DNA of 64,000 nucleotides from Inonotus obliquus (lineage: Eukaryota > Basidiomycota > Agaricomycetes > Hymenochaetales > Hymenochaetaceae), in contig JAJHTX010000012.1 of assembly GCA_032164295.1 (NCBI GenBank), positions 1,550,001 to 1,614,000 of the forward strand. The letters run 5' to 3'. Of the stretch, positions 34,555 through 45,630 are shown piece after piece. The position numbers were made by a program, and so were the translations under genes. Every line of letters starts with the position of its first letter. Position 1 is the stretch's first letter. Under the pieces are notes generated by a model. That model was not told where the DNA came from and did not search any database. It saw only the letters and a list, made by a program, of their open reading frames with translations.

Positions 34555-37500
34555 ATGGCTGACCCTGCGGAGGTCGGCAAGTTCGGTACGATCAGGCTTC
34601 TAAGGCGACATGAGCCATCAGGCGTCGTTGCGGTGTATCCAATTGATGACGAGGCGGTCTCCTTTGGACGCGATGCAACCTGCAGCGTGCGCTTGTACTA
34701 TCCCGAAGTCAGCCCGTTGCATTGCAAAATCATATTCGAGGAGCGCAAAGCGTTCCTACTGGTGTTCGGTGCAAGCGGCGTTATTGTTGACGACTGTCCC
34801 GTTTATCCCATAAAGTCGGCAATCATCGGAGAACCCTCTGCGACCGTGACAATCCCACTACCCAATGGCAGCATTTTCGAAATACACAAGAAAAGGTTCA
34901 TGTTCAACTACCCTCCGAAGGCTCTCCGCCCTCAGCTGTTTACTCCCGCCACTGTGCGCCGCAAGACCATCAGAATGAGCATGGTTCAGAGCGCCCAAGT
35001 GTTTTCACCAGCTCCATCACTGCATCCACGCGAGAACCTCCGTATGCTGCAGAGTCCTTTGAGGCTGCCAAGTAACGACATGCCAGTAAAACTCGTAGAT
35101 GGCGATCACCCTCGCGTTTTCGAGGAAGAGCAGGATCTCGTCATCCTGGAAGATGTCGAACCACAGCTAAACGGATTTCATCCAGTACCATCATCCCCTG
35201 TCCGCTTACAAACTCTGCCTCCCATACGACAAGGCCCCCCACAAACGCCCCGTCGACGCTCACAGCCCTCTCTTCATCGCGCCGTACTCATACGGTCTGC
35301 GCAGCGCTCGGCATACATGCGTGGCGCCCAAGAACAATCACAGCACCAGCAAAATAATCCTAACAACCAGTTCGAGGAAATCGATCTAAGAGACGAAGAT
35401 GCTGAAGGAGAAGATGAGGACTCGGATGATGAGAAGGATGAAGAGGACGAGGTTATCAATAGCATCCTGGATATCTCCACCGAGTCGGAGGAGGATATGG
35501 CGGACAAGGAGGAGACCATGGAAGAGATGGTCCTGGATGATGTGGGTAATGCCGAAGAAGTGGAAAGTAGCGAACAAGATATCACTGAGGTTAGTGTGCT
35601 CCCTTTGCTCCCTTTTCATTAGAAAACTGCAGTCTAATATCTACCTTAGGCACAAGATGATCAAGATGAAGACGAGGGCGGGCCGATTCGGTTCACTACA
35701 CCCCTACAGGTGAGCCGAACCCTACACCTCGGCGCTTTCAAGACACCGCAACCAGGGCTTTTTGCTAAAAAAACCGACGATGGACGAAATGACCGAAGGA
35801 GGACTGGTCCACAGCGACCGCCTCCTGGATTCCAGTTTTCGTTGGCATCTGGGTCAAGCCCGAAACGTATGGTCATCAAGGAAGAGGATATGGACGAAGA
35901 CAGACCTGAGTTCAAGATTCCGCCGACATCGCCATCTAAGCGCCGTGAGATCTCCGAGGAAGAACGAAAGGTAGCCTTTTTGTTCCTTGTTCTTTATTTT
36001 GCGCTCATCATCTTGAATAGGCTATCCTGGAACGCCGCAGGTCTGCACTCAGGATGCCTGACCCCGAGATTGGTGAAAGCATTCTGAAGTTTGGGCAACG
36101 TGATGCATCTCCACTGCCGCCTTCCCTTCCTCCTCCGATGTCTCCTTTCAAGACGCTCAGTACGCACATAGACGAAGGTGAAGACACTCAGGTTGTACTT
36201 AAACGCATGCAAGCCCAGGTCGCCGAGCGCCGTGCATCATTGTCTCCTACACGTCCGAGAATAATTCGCGATACGGAAACAGGAGTATTTCCTCCCTCAC
36301 CAACCAAGACCTTCTCTCTTCTTGCATCCGTGGCTCGCCTGAAGAGTCCTGTCCGCGAGTTACTTGATTTTGAAGCAGAGATGGCCAAAGAATACTCACC
36401 TCAAAAAATCGACTCTATGGAGGTTGATGGTGCTAGCTCGAGCAAGAATCATCTAGGCGGAAACATTGCGAACGCTGAGGGCGATGCTTCATCACGTCCG
36501 CAACCTCAAACACCACGTCTCGACGGTGTGCGTGAGCTGTTCCGTGAACGACGAGCGCCGGAGACGCCACGCATGGACTGCGTACGACAATTATTTGTTG
36601 AGCAACGGAACCAGGAGACTCCCGACTTTACAGGCATTGGCGACATGATGCACGTGGACGAGCCAGCGAATGAAGAAGCGCATAGTGAAGTTAATAGTTC
36701 AGATAAGCAAAAGAGTCCTGCAGATGTTCCCTTGGATGTAGACGAGTCTGCTGAGTCTGCAGACGGCCAGCGGTCTGGAATTACCAGAAAGACGCTGCCC
36801 CCGATGCGTAATCTTACTCGTAGCAAAGGGGCTCGTCCTGCACTGATCCGCTCTCGCGGGACGCCAACAGATGCATCGACTATGGCGGATGATGAGGCTT
36901 CACCTGATTCTGGTCCTACCGATTCGTCGAAGCAAATCAAGCCCGGAGAAGGTGTTCCTGAAGCGGCCGTAGTTCATCGCACTGGCCGCGGACGTCGTGC
37001 TGCTGGGGCTCATGCTAGTTCGGACGCAGAGAAAACAGCGACTTCATCTGTGAGCCAACTTCATAGTGGTTGCGTTTTATTTTTTAACTTTTTGTGATAG
37101 GTAACGGATTCCAGTAACGAACCGACTACAAAATCACCACATCGGCGTGGTCGGTCGGCCAAGACTATAACTGGGGAATCTGAGGCGGAAGAGGAAACTA
37201 AACAGCAATCTACGAAGCCACCTTCAAAATCGAGAGGGCGACGCAAGGTGAATCCTCCGGTGGCAGTTTCAGACTCAGAAATGACAGGCAGCGGTGCTAT
37301 CCAGTCGACAAGACGAGGAAAGCGTGCCTGTTCAAACCAACCTGAAGAAAGTACTCCAGCTTCAACTCTGGCAAGACGTCGTAATACTCGCGCTCGTTCA
37401 CGAAGCACGGAACCCCAGAGTGATGATAACTTGGAAATAAACACGAAGATGGGTATACAAACCACGGGAACAGCAGTAGAGACAATACCAGAGGAAGAAG

Positions 37501-37910
37501 AACCTGTATCCGTTCATACTCGACCTCCACGACAAGCTAGTCCAGCAGCTCCAACGCGAAACCGTCGCACACGAATGCGCACGGATAGCAGTGCAGAGGA
37601 TGCTCCGCCCAGGAAACGAGCGGGTAAAGCCCCTGTAGCAGAGCCGAATACTGAGGGTACGTCGCAGGCAGAGGATAAAGAGAATACACCGGAGACGAGT
37701 CCAGTTTCTGAGTCTGGCGAAGACAGTTCGACGAGAGCTGCGAAACCAGCTTCGAAGGGACGAGCGGGAGCCAAGACGGCTGCTACTGGAAGTAAATCGA
37801 AGGCTGGATTGGGTAGAGCGAAAGCGTCGTCGAGGAATGTTAAAGTGAAGACAGAAGATGAGGATTCTGCTCCTGTACCTCGGGCTACTCGGTCGCGAGC
37901 GAGAAAGTAG
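34555..37910 (+). CDS. Large FHA-domain chromatin-type protein, Ki-67-like
   Basis: Four exons: 34555-35589, 35650-35970, 36021-37049, 37101-37910; 1064 residues. Residues about 10-110 form an FHA phosphopeptide-binding domain (FGTIRLLRR start, SFGRDATCSVRLYY, SPLHCKI). The rest is disordered, with acidic runs (about 275-340), many SP/TP sites, and repeats TPRLDGVRELF / TPRMDCVRQLF / TPDFTGIGDM near 36510-36650, then many basic R/K-G-R patches (GRGRRAAG, RRGRSAK, SRGRRK). FHA at the extreme N-terminus plus TP-x3-G-x3-LF repeats plus a basic tail is the layout of Ki-67. Homology is inferred from layout only. A nuclear, chromosome-associated, cell-cycle-phosphorylated protein is the best guess. 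Confidence 0.75.
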
Positions 37911-38524
37911 CCTTGATTCTGTTCTATGTTTTATTTGGACCGGAGATTTGAATGAATGAACGAAAGTATGACTGATAAATTGGTTTACGATAATGTTGGC
38001 GTTGATTGTGACCTGTTGTGTCCTGTAATAATGTTCCTTAATAATTGTCGACTAACTTTCTCGCTGTGCTATGTATTATGCGAAGAATCATGAGCTTTCA
38101 TCTAGTTTGTCCGCTTTTGATGCTGTGATTGTTTCGGGTGGTCCAGCTCTTGGCAATATTTGCCAGTGTTTACTGGCCACCCGGTCAAGGTTCGATGGCC
38201 GGCTCGGCAACCCATATTCTCCCCGATCTTGATCGAAAGATGTGTATATAGTTCTTGATGTTCTTTGCAATGCTCGCATCCCATTAAAGTGCGTTACCGT
38301 CCGCCCAGATAGAATCCTCATAACCTGCATAGCTAACATGCAGGGAGAACTATGGGGAGGGAAGTTATTTGAGTTGTCCTGATTAACAGATGTGTTGCTT
38401 TGCTCGGTGACTTAAATATCTTTCCATCGTGACGAACTCCATCATACCATCACCGCGCCTTCTTCAGCTCAGAGGTGCCCTCAAGAGTCATCCTATCAAC
38501 CTTCGATCTTCCCCTTCTCATATC
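37911..38524. other. Intergenic region
   Basis: Holds the 3' end of the FHA gene and the promoter of lectin A (TTAAATAT near 38413). An 83-codon minus-strand frame near 38088-38339 has no recognisable feature. Confidence 0.45.
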
Positions 38525-39251
38525 ATGTCGACACCCGAGCTCAACCTCACTTCTCCTGCTGTAGTCCCGAGCAATGGTCAAGTCTACCACGTCGTAAACG
38601 CAGGATTTCAAGATCACGTTTTCGACAATGCAAACTCGCGCACTGAGAATGGGAACCCTGTCATTTCTTACGAGAATAACACTGCCAATGGAACAAACCA
38701 GAATGTAAGTCTTCCGAGTTGCTCTCTTCTATGGTACACATGTTTATGCGGTCCTCCGAGTCAGTGGTCGTTCTATGTTTTTCCTCCAAGTTCGTGCAAC
38801 GGTGACGGTGATACCGTCTTCACTTTACAGGCTCTGAATACGATTGGATCTGATGGTGGCTACCTGAACGTAGACCCGGCGGTAGGTTGAAACTCCTCGC
38901 TCTACTTCATACTCTGATCGTTACTAGACGAACAAGCTCGTCATCGGTCAACCGCAAGCTTGGAAGCTCATCCAAGTATCGTCTTTCCTTTACAAGTACG
39001 GATTTTCTTCTCCACGTTTACTTAATCTTGGCTCATGTACGTTTCAGAATCGCACCGCTCGAGAGTTTCCTTTACGGTGATGGAACATTCGTCGTTACCG
39101 ACGTACACGAAGTAAGTACTCAGATGTTGCAATCTTTAGTACGGAAATACTTATCCAGTCTTAGAAAACTGAGGTGCCGAACTTTCAGTTGAATCAGATG
39201 CAGCTGCAGAAAGATACCAGCTCACCGGAGCAGCTTTGGGTGTTTCAATAG
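38525..39251 (+). CDS. QxW beta-trefoil lectin-like protein A
   Basis: Five exons: 38525-38704, 38765-38881, 38928-38995, 39048-39111, 39165-39251; 171 residues. There is no signal peptide, so it is probably cytosolic like many mushroom beta-trefoil lectins. Three Q-x-W motifs mark three trefoil repeats: QNW before SFYVF (formed across intron 1), QAWKL and QLWVF. Conserved blocks are KLVIGQPQAWKLIQVS, ESFLYGDG and VVTDVHE. Lectins B and C have identical lengths for exons 3 to 5 (68, 64, 87), which confirms the model. For exon 5 the acceptor TTAG at 39161-39164 is chosen because all three genes keep frame from it. Sugar specificity is unknown. Confidence 0.8.
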
Positions 39252-40379
39252 CACAATCCCGGATTGGTATGTTTGGTGGTGTTTGTACAGTGCATTATGT
39301 CACGTGAATGGATTACTTGAAGTCTCCTCACTCTTCGTCCTATTCGTACATACTTCGCAACCGATCACCAACGTATGTAGAAGTTGATGCTTTCTCATAA
39401 AGAAAGCAAGTGTACGGTCGAGTAAAGCGCGGCTTTACACCGTTCCTTGTCTACATTAACCTCGTTTTTTGTCCTTGACATGATACTCCGAGGCTACCAG
39501 CGCGAAGACTATTCTGATAACGGGATGCATAAATCAATTCTCATTGGTAACAGTTTATCCTTTGAACGGACACAAAGCATTAAATAAACTCCATCTTAGA
39601 GACCTGGGGCATTTCCTTGCAAGCTCGGCCTGAATGAACGTGTCCTGTCGCGCAAACCTCCTGATGCCGTTCATGTTGTGTAGCTCCCATCCAATGGATG
39701 TCGCAATTTCCCTCTGCCTCCCCTATCCAAGGAGAAACCGCCAAGGACGGTCCTCATGGCGCGCTTCATGACGATAGCTGCGGATTCTGCAAGCATTGGT
39801 TCAGGGGAGGATGTTACGAGTTGTGAGCACGATCTTGTCCTCTGGGTCCAGACACAGACCGATCCGCGAACTTAGACTGAAACGAGGAGGTGCAGTGGAA
39901 TTCGATAGGCGTAGGCAGACTATCACTGCTTTAGACTCCCCTTGGTTGGTTTCCGGTGGAGAAAGCTGATGGAAGTACATATAACTCCATCGCTAAATGG
40001 AAACAATTATGAGTATCACTCGTTCTGGGATAGCACGGAAAGGATTCAAGGCATCGACTATGATTCTGGCTGCGTACTCAATGCTGGCTTTCTACAAGAG
40101 CCACGCGCAGTGCTTTGATCGCATACGTCTAGAAGGGACCGCAATTTGCTTCGAGCAATACAATAAGTATGTGGCTTCAGAACCGTCAACTAACTCATAA
40201 GAAGTGTGGGATCGACAACGAAGTCCTTCAATACCTCATGTTCCTTGCTCACAAGGTGATCCTTGAATGTATTTATCTCGTCCAATTACGATGTCTTTAT
40301 TGACATTATGACAATGCTATCGTGCAACCACTACCGAATACAATATCCAACAAGAATGAAATCATGTAAGCTTTCACAC
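39252..40379. other. Left part of duplicated segment, decayed
   Basis: From about 39460 the sequence matches 42115 onward (the tandem duplication). The block 39600-39900 on the minus strand is a shortened, frameshifted version of the fragment at 42300-42960. No intact gene is supported. Confidence 0.5.
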
Positions 40380-40859
40380 CTATAGCCAACCAACACAGGT
40401 TCTATGCCGTGATTTACCCTGTTTCTTGAACTTCTTGGATAATTCCGAAAACATTGCACTTAGCTTGTCAGTGGTGCTTTTTCCTTTGGTGATTTTAAGT
40501 TCATCGAGTATAGGTTCGCTCAGACCTCCTTCCACTATCTCCTTCATGGTCCGAGTCTTCCCCTCCAAGACCCTGGTAATGGAACGTAGATTCACTACTA
40601 TAAGACCTCGATTCTCAGGGTTGATAGTGATAGTATTCTCCTTTTCATCACCGTACGAAAGCCTGTATTTCCCTGGAAACTCATCTTTAAACACTGATTA
40701 ATAGGAGTTAGGTCACGTCAGAAAAGCAGGATCTGTCGGATGGACGGGACAGGTGAACGTACATTTTACATATCTTCTCCAAACTTTTCGGTCACGAAAG
40801 GAAGGAATGATGTTAGTGTCTCGTAGCTCGCTAATCGAACAATGAAATATAACCACCAT
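40380..40859 (-). CDS. Hypothetical paralogous protein, copy 1
   Basis: Two exons: 40859-40763 and 40693-40380; 136 residues. The first exon (MVVIFHCSISELRDTNIIP, then DRKVW) is nearly the same in copy 2, and the splice phase is the same. The second exons have diverged strongly: this copy has a Lys-rich, basic C-terminus (KKFKKQGKSRHR). No signal peptide and no motif known to me. An overlapping reading frame upstream in another phase also stays open, so the exact N-terminus is uncertain. Exon sharing with copy 2 supports coding capacity, but a decayed gene fragment cannot be excluded. Confidence 0.5.
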
Positions 40860-41558
40860 GCGGAAGATGAACCTCTATCGTTGTGTTGTCATCCCATTTC
40901 ACTTCAGTTAACGGCAAATCGTTATTTCCACAGAGAAACTTCATTGTAAAGCGGAGCAGAGGCGGGGAATCGACGTTGCTGTATATTATGTAGTGGGCGC
41001 CTTGCTGCCCTCCCCCCCTTGAGTTTATACAGAGACTTCGTGATTACCGATCTATGCAAAGTGCAGTTAGCAATGTCTAGTTAAAGAGAAGGGTATCACA
41101 TGCAACATTTGTGCCCACGACAAGCAAAGTTGACGCCAAACGAACACGAGTGCAGAGTCCTGTCAAGGAAGAACCAAGCGCATTGCAAGACAAATGGTCG
41201 TGACATAGTTGTTCTCCGTGTCACTGAGTCCAAGAAAAGATGGCTCGAGTGAAGAGAAAATCAACTTTCGTCTGGATGATTGCTTTTAGACAGAGCTTTA
41301 GGCCCCGCTCGGCTGCACCTGTTACTAGTAGCTAACGGGGAACCCCGCCCGCGTTAACTAGCTTGTCACAGGTTGTCACAGGGCTCTTTCGCAGAGAATG
41401 TGATCCATCGCGTCACGCTTTTTGTCACTTCCTGTTAGCTAACCCTGGGCGTTAGCCTGGTGCCATTGTTGGCAACCAACGACCCAGCAAAGTCATGTGC
41501 ACAAGATTGTCACATGCACTCCCTTGATCACACTGGTCAGCCTCTGGAACACACAACC
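40860..41558. other. Intergenic part of unit 1 with an extra insert
   Basis: Matches 43602-44161 except for about 190 additional bases (about 41298-41485) absent from unit 2. The insert holds the 10-base palindrome GTTAGCTAAC near 41435 and several TAGC/GTTA repeats. A TATA-like ACATAATATACAG (minus strand) near 40985 may serve the copy 1 gene. No further gene is seen. Confidence 0.45.
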
Positions 41559-41975
41559 ATGGCTTCAGGGCGTGTTCCTGTAGAAGCTGACGATGTAAGC
41601 TGGCGGTTTATGGTGTATTTTGCGCAACTAAGACGAGTTGCTCCATGACAGATCACAGAGCAGGGCAATACCCTGGAGTTCAAGAGTCCATTCTGGTTTC
41701 TGCGAGATGCTGACGGACGACCAAATGCATAGCTTTCCCACCGAATGAGGCCAAGGATGGATCTGGTGGTGGAAGGGGGCATCCAGCGTCAATAGAGGTG
41801 TGTGGTCAGGTGTCACTATCCTGCAGTAAGCTCGTAACTTAGAAGAGATGTTTACAGGATATTCGAGTGACCAACACAACTTCGTCCGGGGTTCTGGACG
41901 TTTGAATATCATCAACGATAATTTGACGTTGACACAAAAGCGATACGTGCTGACAAGATATTCCTATTCTTAAGC
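41559..41975 (+). pseudogene. Truncated copy of the YIPF1/2-type gene
   Basis: Matches the first four exons and introns of the intact gene at 44162-45321, starting with ATG at 41559 (MASG.VPVEADD). Exon 3 has lost one base (in the stretch before the CGTCAATAGAG at about 41800), shifting the frame. Homology ends near 41975, a little past the exon 4 donor, so exons 5 and 6 (all membrane helices) are absent. It is a by-product of the tandem duplication. Confidence 0.8.
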
Positions 41976-42299
41976 GCCATTGATGATTCTACTAATTGAA
42001 CTGAGCTGATTGCTCTGAAAAAATTCCGCTTCGATACATTGGAGAACATGCACTTATGAACTCCAGCACACCAGATGTCGATCGAGTCGTAAGATCGTTC
42101 CACATCCACATTAATCATGTTTTTTTTTGGATTTGACACAATACTCCGAGTCTACCAGCGCGAAAACGATTCTGACAACGGCATTGTGAAATCGATGCTC
42201 ATCGGTAACGATTTCATGGTTGAATAGGCGCAAAGCAATTAATAAGCGCCGTTCTAGGTTGCTGGGGCATTTCCTCGCAAGCTCGACCTGAATCAGAAT

Positions 42300-42960
42300 G
42301 CACGGGCTAACCTGTCGTGCCGTCGTCATCTCCTTAAACAGAATAGCTAGATCCATACCTCCCCCGGTGGTCGTTCATGTTTTGTATCTTCCATCCAATA
42401 GGGGAGTGGTTTTCCACAATCTCCCGTCATTATTTTCGAGATCTGCTGCATCCCTCGGAAGCATCAAGATCGATAGCGCAACCAACTGCCCTCTGTCTCC
42501 CCTATCCTCAGGGAAACCGCCAAGGATGGTCCTCATGGCGTCTAGGACATTGTGCTTGTCGCGCTTCATGACGATGGACGCCGCTTCTACAAGCATCAGT
42601 TCAGGAGAGGATGTTGTGGCTTGTGAGCATAATCTCGTTCTCTGGGCCCAGGCACATACACAGGTGCTTATGGTTCTCCACGAGCTTATCCTGGAAACGA
42701 GGAGGCTCAGTGGATTTCGATAGGCGGCCTATGGCGTAGACAGGGCATCGTTGCTTTTAGTACTCATGATCTCCAGTGCAGAATTTGAACAGGAGCACAT
42801 ATATCCTATCGCTACGATTCGCTCGAGAATCACCCGGGCTAGTATAGAATGGGAAGGGTTCAAGGCATCAGCTATAACTCTGGCTGTGTGCTGAGTTTCT
42901 ACAAGAACCATGCACACTGCTTATATCATAGATATCCAGAAGGGAATACAATTCGCTTCA
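42300..42960 (-). pseudogene. Decayed fragment of a larger gene
   Basis: Minus-strand frames here have protein-like composition (e.g. LVEAASIVMKRDKHNVLDAM, GDRGQLVALSILMLPRDAA and a segment with LNPSHSILARVILERI), but are interrupted by stops and frameshifts. A similar GDRG-x-L-x-ALxxLxLxRDAA phrase occurs, as far as I remember, in large expanded hypothetical families of Agaricomycetes. It repeats in a shorter, more damaged form at 39600-39900. No complete gene can be built. Confidence 0.4.
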
Positions 42961-43133
42961 AGCCTGCGCGATACAGTGAGTATGTGACTCCAGAACATTC
43001 AACTGACTCATAATCATGACTGAGGGACTTCAAGGCTCTCAAAGAAGATGTGGTAGGAAAAATGTGTTTATTGACATAATGGCGTTGTTATCGTGCAACC
43101 TCTACCAAACACAATGATTAACAAGAAATGAAA

Positions 43134-43601
43134 TCAGGCAAGTATTCCTTCCCTATCTAAAGTTTCCCTAAAGTTCTTGGATAAGTCTTCAAGCAAAAGC
43201 TGTCTATTTTGATCATTTCCCTCATAGTTGATAGCTTGGAGATTAAGATTAAGATCGTATAATATGAATTGGGTCATTTTATCCAGCATCTCAAACATGG
43301 TACCTTCCTCCTTTAAGCCCTCGCACATTTTCACCACAGGATGAATTTTTGGAGCAAATCTCTTGCCGATGATTTTCTTCTCCTTTGAATTGTATTCAAT
43401 CTGGTACTCCTGTCGGGTAAAGTGTTTATTGAAGACTGATAAATAAGAGTTAGCTCACGTTAGCAAGGCAGGAATTGTCGGATGGATGGGACAGTTGAAC
43501 GTACACTTGACATACTCTTCCCAAACTTTTCGGTCATGAAGCGAAGGAATGATGTTAGTGTCTCGTAGCTCGCTAATCGAACAATGAAATATAACCACCA
43601 T
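43134..43601 (-). CDS. Hypothetical paralogous protein, copy 2
   Basis: Two exons: 43601-43505 and 43435-43134; 132 residues. Exon 1 is the same length as in copy 1 (97 bases) and almost identical in sequence, followed by the same donor (T|GTACGT) and phase. Exon 2 is much diverged from copy 1 and reads as a charged, helical protein (YEGNDQNRQLLLEDLSKNF). No signal peptide, membrane segment or recognised motif. Function is unknown. As for copy 1, the N-terminal start is uncertain. Confidence 0.5.
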
Positions 43602-44161
43602 ACGGAAGATGAACCTTTATCGTTGTGTTGTCATCCCAGTTCACTTCAGTCAACTTCAAATCCTTTTTTCGACTGAGAATCCTTGTAAAGCGGTGCATGA
43701 GCGAGGAGTCGGCGTAGCTGTATACTATGTAGTGGGCACCTCGCTGCCCTCCTCCCCCTTGAACTTATACAGAGACATTGCGCTTACCGATTTACGCAGA
43801 GTGCAGTGTGCAATGTCTAGTCTAGTCCTAGAGAAGGGTATCACATGGCCCACGACAAGCAAAGTTGACGCCAGTGCAGAGACCTGTAGGAAAGCCGAGT
43901 GCAATGCAAGTGGTTCGTGCGTGCATAGTTACCCGCCGTGGTACTGTGTCCAAGAGGAGATGAGTGAAGAGAGGAATTCAACTTGAAAGTTTCCCAGTCG
44001 TCCAGTCGTCGTCCGGATGATTACTTTCATAGACAGACCTTTCAAGTCTCTGTCTGTCATTGATGCGTCAAAGTCATGTGCGCAAGAATGTCACATGCTC
44101 TCCCTTGATCACACTCTTAGCATTGACAAGGATGCTGAACACGACCATATCACCATAAACC
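43602..44161. other. Divergent region between copy 2 and the YIPF gene
   Basis: Corresponds to 40860-41558 in unit 1 without the extra insert. It should hold the promoters of both flanking genes. No gene is supported. Confidence 0.45.
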
Positions 44162-45321
44162 ATGGCTTCAGGCTATGTTCCTGTAGAAGCTGACGATGTA
44201 AGCTCACGTTCCATGGTGCATTTCGCGCAACTAAGGCGACTTTCTCCATGACAGATCACAGAACAGGGCAATACCTTGGAGTTCAAGAGTCAGTGTAGAA
44301 TCATTCTGAGTTCTGCGAGATGCTGACGGAAGAACAAATTCATAGCTTTTCTACCGAATGAAGCCAATGATGGATCTGCTGGTGGAAGAGGAACATCCAA
44401 CGTCAATCGAGGTGTGTGGTCAGATGTCACCGTTCGGCAGTAGCTGAGGAGAGACGTTTGTAGGATATTTGAGTGACCAACCTCAGCAACGTTCGGGTTT
44501 CTGGACGTTTGAATATTATCAACGATACTTTGACGTTGACACGAAAACTGTGCGTATCAATATGGTCTTCCCATCTTTAAGCGCCGTTGATGAAACTACG
44601 CTGTCATATCAGGTCCTTCAGCGTTGTTGGATAACCCTCATCCCGACCTCCGCTCCCAATTATGTGGCAAACTATCTCTCACCATCTCCAGATCTCTATG
44701 GTCCATTCTGGACTTTAACGACAGTCATATTCGCTCTATTCGTTTTTTCGTCCCTCGCTGCGTCCATTGCTTCATACCTCTCACACCCATCTGCGCAATA
44801 TGATTATAACTTTCAGCTACTTTCCATCGCTGTTTCGCTCGTGTACGCGTATGGACTCGGTTTTCCTGCGCTTTTGTGGGGTGCGTTGAGATACATGGGT
44901 GTTACGGAGTGGAGTCTGGTCGAAGCGATTGCTGTGTGGGGTTATGGTCAGTTTGTTTGGATCCCTGTTGCTGTACGTTCTCTTCCCTTCCTCTTTGATG
45001 TCATGACTGTCGTCCTTAACCCAATGTCCGGCTTAGGCACTTTGCGTCATACCCATACCTATTCTGCGATGGGTTCTCGTCGGTGTCGCCTGCGGACTTT
45101 CGGGATACTTCCTTCTCACCAACGTTTACCCGGTCTTAGCGACAGCAGATTCCAAAACACCTCGAGCATTCGTCATCGTCATCGTTCTTCTTCACCTTGC
45201 CTTGGCTCTTACGTTCAAGGTCCTCTTCTTCTCATATTACGTGAAAAAGGAGATTGGAGGTGACGATCCCCTTGGTGGAGAAGCACCAGGACATAACTCG
45301 TCAGTGAAGTGGCGCTTATAA
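44162..45321 (+). CDS. Golgi membrane protein, YIPF1/YIPF2 type
   Basis: Six exons: 44162-44197, 44255-44288, 44346-44411, 44464-44549, 44613-44972, 45037-45321; 288 residues. YIP1-family proteins sit in Golgi/ER vesicle membranes, bind Rab GTPases and act in early secretory traffic. The cytosolic N-terminus carries the YIPF1/2 signature FWTFEYYQRYFDVDTKT. The next exon has SPDLYGPFWTLTTVIFALFVF (first helix), and about five hydrophobic helices follow, including ALRYMGVTEWSLVEAIAVWGYG. Length and order fit the family. The first three exons are short (36, 34, 66 bases). Its 5' half is duplicated as a pseudogene at 41559. Confidence 0.88.
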
Positions 45322-45630
45322 ATCAGTTGGTGTGTAGGTTCTGGGTAGTATACCATCTCGCCCGTCTGGTACATCGTCGCAGACCTGGTGCAAACAATCC
45401 ACGATTTTTGTGATACCGTAAAGACGTCCTTCTGGACACTGAACGAGGGACCGAACCCTCGATATAAAAACAATTTATTGAGCTATGAACCAAAAATACA
45501 AAGCTTCATTCACACGAAACAAGCAAGGTATTGTAGATTCTAAACGTGTTATTATGAGCCCTGAATGGCGTAGAGCAATGGGTCACTCGTGGAGTGCTTG
45601 CCCATTCTGCGGATAACCGTCCGGTACCAT
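45322..45630. other. Convergent intergenic region
   Basis: Shared 3' region of the YIPF gene (plus) and the amino-acid transporter (minus). No gene is supported. Confidence 0.5.

Larger units (their letters stand above)
39460..44600. repeat. Tandem duplication of about 2.5 kb (two units)
   Basis: Unit 1 (about 39460-41975) and unit 2 (about 42115-44580) are collinear. Matching landmarks are 'CTACCAGCGCGAA' at about 39495 and 42158, the small paralogous genes at 40380-40859 and 43134-43601, and the 5' part of the YIPF gene at 41559 and 44162. Nucleotide similarity is high around the first exons of the small genes and lower elsewhere. The duplication end falls inside the YIPF gene near its fourth intron, so only unit 2 keeps a complete YIPF gene. 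Confidence 0.8.

Noticed and set aside
39165..39188. Later acceptor for lectin exon 5 (CAG at 39186-39188)
   Set aside because: The matching AG is absent in lectin B. The upstream TTAG/CTCAG acceptor works in all three genes and keeps frame.
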